Of a DNA stretch of 64,000 nt, positions 60,712 to 64,000 are shown in pieces (the first letter of the stretch is position 1; each line of letters starts with the position of its first letter). Both the position numbers and the translations under genes were made by a program. The stretch is taken from positions 310,001-374,000 of the forward strand of contig NZ_JBHTKL010000001.1 of assembly GCF_042675915.1 (NCBI RefSeq). Direction: 5' to 3'. The notes beneath the pieces are model-generated. The model searched no databases. It worked only from the letters and a program-made list of their open reading frames with translations, and had not been told where the DNA came from. The stretch is from Thalassobacillus_A hwangdonensis (lineage in GTDB: Bacteria > Bacillota > Bacilli > Bacillales > Halobacillaceae).

Positions 60712-61134
60712 ATGAAGACGTTCAAACTGGTTTCATTCGACATTATAGAAGAGAAAAATGATGATATCACACAACGGAGGATCAAATTGATCGACGGCCT
60801 GATCATCAATCGGGAAGACGATCATGGTAGATGGGTCATGGAGGCATTTACTGACCGAAGCTACAAAGAACTGTTTGAACAATATCTCACCAGTGAAGAA
60901 GAACTCATGGTGCAAGTGAAAATCACGAAGCAAAGCAATCAGCCTGCCACTTTTTTAGTTCAGGCGATCGATGTGAATTTGATCGGAGACAATATGAATG
61001 TGATTTTCAAAGGGACGATCATTGACCGGCAGAGGGATCAGATTGAAAAGACATTGAAGCTTCTTATCGACGAAGGATTCCAAGGAGAAGAATTGTTGGA
61101 AGAATTCAAGCGTAGAGGAGAAAACAATAAATGA
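60712..61134 (+). CDS. ywpF: YwpF-like family protein
   Basis: A 140-residue soluble protein with the YwpF-like start MKTFKLVSFDIIEEKNDD and the segment IKLIDGLIINREDDHGRWVMEAF. The family is conserved in Bacillus but has no known function. GGAGG lies seven bases before the ATG at 60712. Monocistronic between moaA and the potassium transporter gene. Confidence 0.7.
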   Translation: MKTFKLVSFDIIEEKNDDITQRRIKLIDGLIINREDDHGRWVMEAFTDRSYKELFEQYLTSEEELMVQVKITKQSNQPATFLVQAIDVNLIGDNMNVIFKGTIIDRQRDQIEKTLKLLIDEGFQGEELLEEFKRRGENNK

Positions 61135-61252
61135 GACCTGAAAAGACCGAGCATTTACATAGTTGATAACAATCAAGATGACAGGACTCACTGTATTTCG
61201 TGCAAATATTTGTAAAATGTAGCAGGAGTTTGTCAAATAAAGGAGAAATAGT

Positions 61253-62614
61253 ATGTGGGTCAGAAAACGCAAACTTCGATGGATCAATGGCTTATCACCA
61301 TTTCAACTGATTGCATTGTTCTATTTGTTTGCTGTAACGATTGCAACCATTCTTCTGGCTTTACCTGTGGCGCACCAGCCAGGAGTAGAATTTGCGTTTA
61401 TCGATATTCTTTTTACAGCAGTAAGTGCAGTGAGTGTAACTGGATTGACAGTCGTGAACATCTCAGAAACGTTCAGTACTCCGGGAATTTTCATCCTTGC
61501 ATTCGTCCTCCAACTTGGAGGAATCGGTGTTATGACGCTTGGTACAGCGTTATGGCTCTTGTTAGGTAAGAAAATCGGCCTGCGAGAACGAAGGTTGATC
61601 ATGACTGACCAGAATCAGAATACGTATAGTGGAATCGTCCATATGATCAAACAGATTATCATCGTAGTATTGATCATCGAATTCATCGGCTTTTTGACAC
61701 TTGGTACGTACTTTTTGCAATACTATCCACCTGGGGAAGCGTACTTGCAGGGATTCTTCGGATCTGTGAGTGCAATGACCAACGGTGGTTTTGATATTAC
61801 AGGAGCTTCGCTCATTCCATACAAAGATGATTATTTTGTGCAGTTCATCAATATATTATTGATCATTTCAGGCGCAATCGGTTTTCCGGTCTTGATTGAA
61901 GTGAAGGAATATTTGACGAAACAGGCCCCGGAAGCCCAGGCGATAAGGTTTTCCTTGTTCGCTAAACTTACAAGTTTTACATTTTTAGCGCTTATACTTG
62001 TCGGGATGTTCGTAATCATCCTTTTTGAAATGAATAACTTTTTCGCAGACAAGTCTTGGCATGAAGTCTTCTTTTATGCATTCTTCCAATCTGTCACGAC
62101 AAGAAGTGGTGGATTGGCAACGATGGACATCAACCAATTCACAGAACATACGCAACTTTTCATGTCCTCTTTGATGTTCATTGGAGCATCACCAAGTAGT
62201 GTGGGTGGTGGTATTCGTACAACGACCTTCGCATTGGTAGTCATTTTCATTTTGACTTATGCCCGGGGAAAGACGAGAATCAGAATTTTTCGCAGGGAAA
62301 TCCATGATGATGATCTGATCAAGGCAGTTGTGGTCACTATCATGGCGATGCTTTCGTGCTTCACAGCAGTAATCATCATGATGATTTCTGATCCATTTAC
62401 ACTTAATGAAATCATTTTTGAAGTCACATCTGCTTTCGGTACAGTAGGATTGTCACTTGGGATTACACCGGATTTATCTACTGTCGGCAAATGTGTATTG
62501 ATGATGCTGATGTTTATTGGAAGAATCGGTATTCTAACCTTCTTATTTACATTCAAATCAGATAAAACGTCAGGGAAATACCACTATCCGAAAGAAAGAG
62601 TCATCATCGGTTAG
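61253..62614 (+). CDS. ktrB: Potassium transporter KtrB/KtrD subunit
   Basis: A 453-residue membrane subunit of the Ktr K+ uptake system. Four pore loops each carry the filter glycine: SAVSVTGLTVVN, SAMTNGGFDITG, SVTTRSGGLATMD and SAFGTVGLSLGIT. It needs a KtrA/KtrC-type regulatory subunit, not encoded next to it, as with B. subtilis KtrD. AAAGGAGAAA precedes the ATG. Important for osmotic adaptation. Confidence 0.9.
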   Translation: MWVRKRKLRWINGLSPFQLIALFYLFAVTIATILLALPVAHQPGVEFAFIDILFTAVSAVSVTGLTVVNISETFSTPGIFILAFVLQLGGIGVMTLGTALWLLLGKKIGLRERRLIMTDQNQNTYSGIVHMIKQIIIVVLIIEFIGFLTLGTYFLQYYPPGEAYLQGFFGSVSAMTNGGFDITGASLIPYKDDYFVQFINILLIISGAIGFPVLIEVKEYLTKQAPEAQAIRFSLFAKLTSFTFLALILVGMFVIILFEMNNFFADKSWHEVFFYAFFQSVTTRSGGLATMDINQFTEHTQLFMSSLMFIGASPSSVGGGIRTTTFALVVIFILTYARGKTRIRIFRREIHDDDLIKAVVVTIMAMLSCFTAVIIMMISDPFTLNEIIFEVTSAFGTVGLSLGITPDLSTVGKCVLMMLMFIGRIGILTFLFTFKSDKTSGKYHYPKERVIIG

Positions 62615-62639
62615 GGGTGATCGTCCAGGGGGGAAATCA

Positions 62640-64000
62640 ATGAGTATTCCAGAGATAGAGATGGATCTTCCCATTCATCAATGGCTTATGGATCATATAC
62701 AGGATGCAATCCTATTTGTGAATGATCGAGGAGAGATCATCCAGGGAAATGCCGCTGCATTCCGATTGATCCGCTATACGAAGGGCAGTAAAGTAACAAT
62801 GGAAGACCTGTTTGATTTCCACCGTTTAAAAGAGAAGAAAGAAACACACCTGTTGATGGAAATCAAAAACGATACGAAACAGCTCTTTCAATTGAAGTGT
62901 CTGGAAATGGGAGATTTTAAGGAAGGACTATACTGCGTGTTGTTGCATGCGGTATCTCTAACCGAAAAGACCGAAGAAATGAAACAGCATATCAATCAGT
63001 TGATCAATGCCAGTTACGAAGGCATGGTTATTCATGATGAAGGTAAAGTGATCGATTGCGATCAGACGTTTGCGAGGATGTTCGGGTATGAGATCGAAGA
63101 GATGCGACATCGTTCTGTCTATGGCCTTATCGATAAGAAAAGTCAGGATGATTTGGATGAGGTGATTCATCAATATCCCGATACACCATATATGCTGAAG
63201 GGATTGAAAAAAGATGGTACTTCTTTCTACCTGGAAGTACTGGCTCATCCTTATCCATATGAAGGTAAAATTCTCAGAGTAGCGATCATTCGCGATGTGA
63301 CGGATCGAGTGGAAAGTGAACGTCGGATCGAATTCATGGCATATTATGATGAGCTTACCGACTTGCCGAATCGTAACTACTTCAATAATAAAGTCAATGA
63401 AGCCATCCGAAATGTGGGTGCGGATGAAAAGCTGGCGATCCATTTCCTTGATCTGGACTACTTCAAACAGATCAATGATACGTTAGGCTATGCATTTGGA
63501 GATAAACTGCTGAAAGCATGCGCAGACCGGTTGAAATCAGTTCTTGATGAGGATACGTTTCTTGCCCGCATGGGAGGAGATGAATTCCTGATCTTGCAAA
63601 AAGGTGTACAGGCACAATCGGAAGTAGAAGCGTTTGCCAAGCGGGTCATCACTTTGTTTGAAAAGCCTGTCCAACTGGAGGGGTTTGAGTTATTCACGTC
63701 GGTCAGCATCGGCATCAGCTTGTTCCCCGATCATGGAAAGAACACAAATGAATTGATCAAACAGGCAGACAGTGCGATGTATGTAACGAAAGAAGACAGT
63801 CGCAATGACTTCAAAATGTTCAATGCATCAATCTCTGAGAACTTCCGGACAATGCTGACGATGGAGACGGAATTAAGAAGAGCATTGAAAGAAAATCAAT
63901 TCGAAATCCATTATCAGCCACAGAAAAACATTGATTCGAATGAAGTGATCGGGATGGAGGCTTTGTTGAGATGGAACCATCCTATCAAAGGTTATATTCC
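62640..64000 (+). CDS. PAS-GGDEF-EAL cyclic-di-GMP protein, partial
   Basis: The first 453 or so residues of a signalling protein that continues beyond the window. Two PAS-like domains (about 12-110 and 120-225) are followed by a GGDEF domain (about 230-390) with the intact motif MGGDEF, so cyclic-di-GMP synthesis is possible. The start of an EAL domain (MEALLRWNHP) follows. No membrane helix is visible. The ATG follows GGGGGGAAATCA, 25 bases after ktrB, so the two might be co-transcribed. The EAL half cannot be judged. Confidence 0.9.
   Translation, partial: MSIPEIEMDLPIHQWLMDHIQDAILFVNDRGEIIQGNAAAFRLIRYTKGSKVTMEDLFDFHRLKEKKETHLLMEIKNDTKQLFQLKCLEMGDFKEGLYCVLLHAVSLTEKTEEMKQHINQLINASYEGMVIHDEGKVIDCDQTFARMFGYEIEEMRHRSVYGLIDKKSQDDLDEVIHQYPDTPYMLKGLKKDGTSFYLEVLAHPYPYEGKILRVAIIRDVTDRVESERRIEFMAYYDELTDLPNRNYFNNKVNEAIRNVGADEKLAIHFLDLDYFKQINDTLGYAFGDKLLKACADRLKSVLDEDTFLARMGGDEFLILQKGVQAQSEVEAFAKRVITLFEKPVQLEGFELFTSVSIGISLFPDHGKNTNELIKQADSAMYVTKEDSRNDFKMFNASISENFRTMLTMETELRRALKENQFEIHYQPQKNIDSNEVIGMEALLRWNHPIKGYI

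Overview
The window looks like chromosomal DNA of a low-to-mid G+C, endospore-lineage Firmicute, most likely a salt-adapted member of the Bacillaceae (Halobacillus/Pontibacillus/Virgibacillus-like; this is inference). Support comes from strong AGGAGG ribosome binding sites, TTG and GTG starts, a Spo0M homologue, YrzI-family small proteins, a TPP-riboswitch/thiT unit, a sigma-B-like promoter on a 17M-type stress gene, and several Na+/H+ antiporters. No rRNA, tRNA, prophage or intact insertion sequence was seen. Most of the window is ordinary core genome with short operons separated by clear hairpin terminators.

Layout. 1-11 kb: end of an amidohydrolase gene, a YeeE/YedE (TsuA-like) sulfur-compound transporter, a 3D-domain protein, a DAACS symporter, a 5'-3' exonuclease, a zinc-ribbon membrane protein paired with an HtrA-like protease, an acetyltransferase, a ZIP metal transporter and a peptide transporter. 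11-24 kb: SDR, cell wall amidase, a Fic toxin with a VbhA-like antitoxin, DUF819, nucleoside hydrolase, NhaC-type antiporter, a lipoprotein PBP, TPP riboswitch plus thiT, a phospholipase D-like protein, a stress protein and Spo0M. 24-31 kb: an ArsR-DUF2087 regulator with an MFS pump and AT-rich operators, then fdhD-forC-forE, a non-canonical formate dehydrogenase of the ForCE type, and guaC. 31-46 kb: two ABC transporters, aldo/keto reductase, penicillin acylase-family enzyme, NhaP-type antiporter, nitroreductase, an MFS pump and a second-type RsgA GTPase. The last two are each preceded by a short leader ORF and competing Shine-Dalgarno hairpins.

46-51 kb is a one-strand sulfur-transfer cluster: DsrE-like, glutaredoxin, two rhodaneses, TusA-rhodanese fusion, rhodanese-metallo-beta-lactamase (persulfide dioxygenase-like), TusA and a TauE exporter. 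CsoR/CstR-like GC-box palindromes lie at its promoters. A similar palindrome precedes a divergent HPr-like gene at 54.5 kb. 51-64 kb: CorA, then an array of five tandem, near-identical 20-codon ORFs (52,571-53,045), each with its own ribosome binding site. A single-domain FAD protein, an HD protein, a YrzI operon with an embedded 20-codon ORF resembling the Rae1 target S1025, a disulfide oxidoreductase, moeA-moaA, ywpF, ktrB and a PAS-GGDEF-EAL protein that runs off the end follow.

The molybdopterin genes (moeA, moaA) and fdhD serve the ForC enzyme. The sulfur cluster, the distant TsuA-like transporter and the disulfide oxidoreductases together suggest active handling of reduced sulfur. The most novel-looking signal is the five-copy microprotein array: its first 13 residues are invariant although copy 5 differs at several silent positions.
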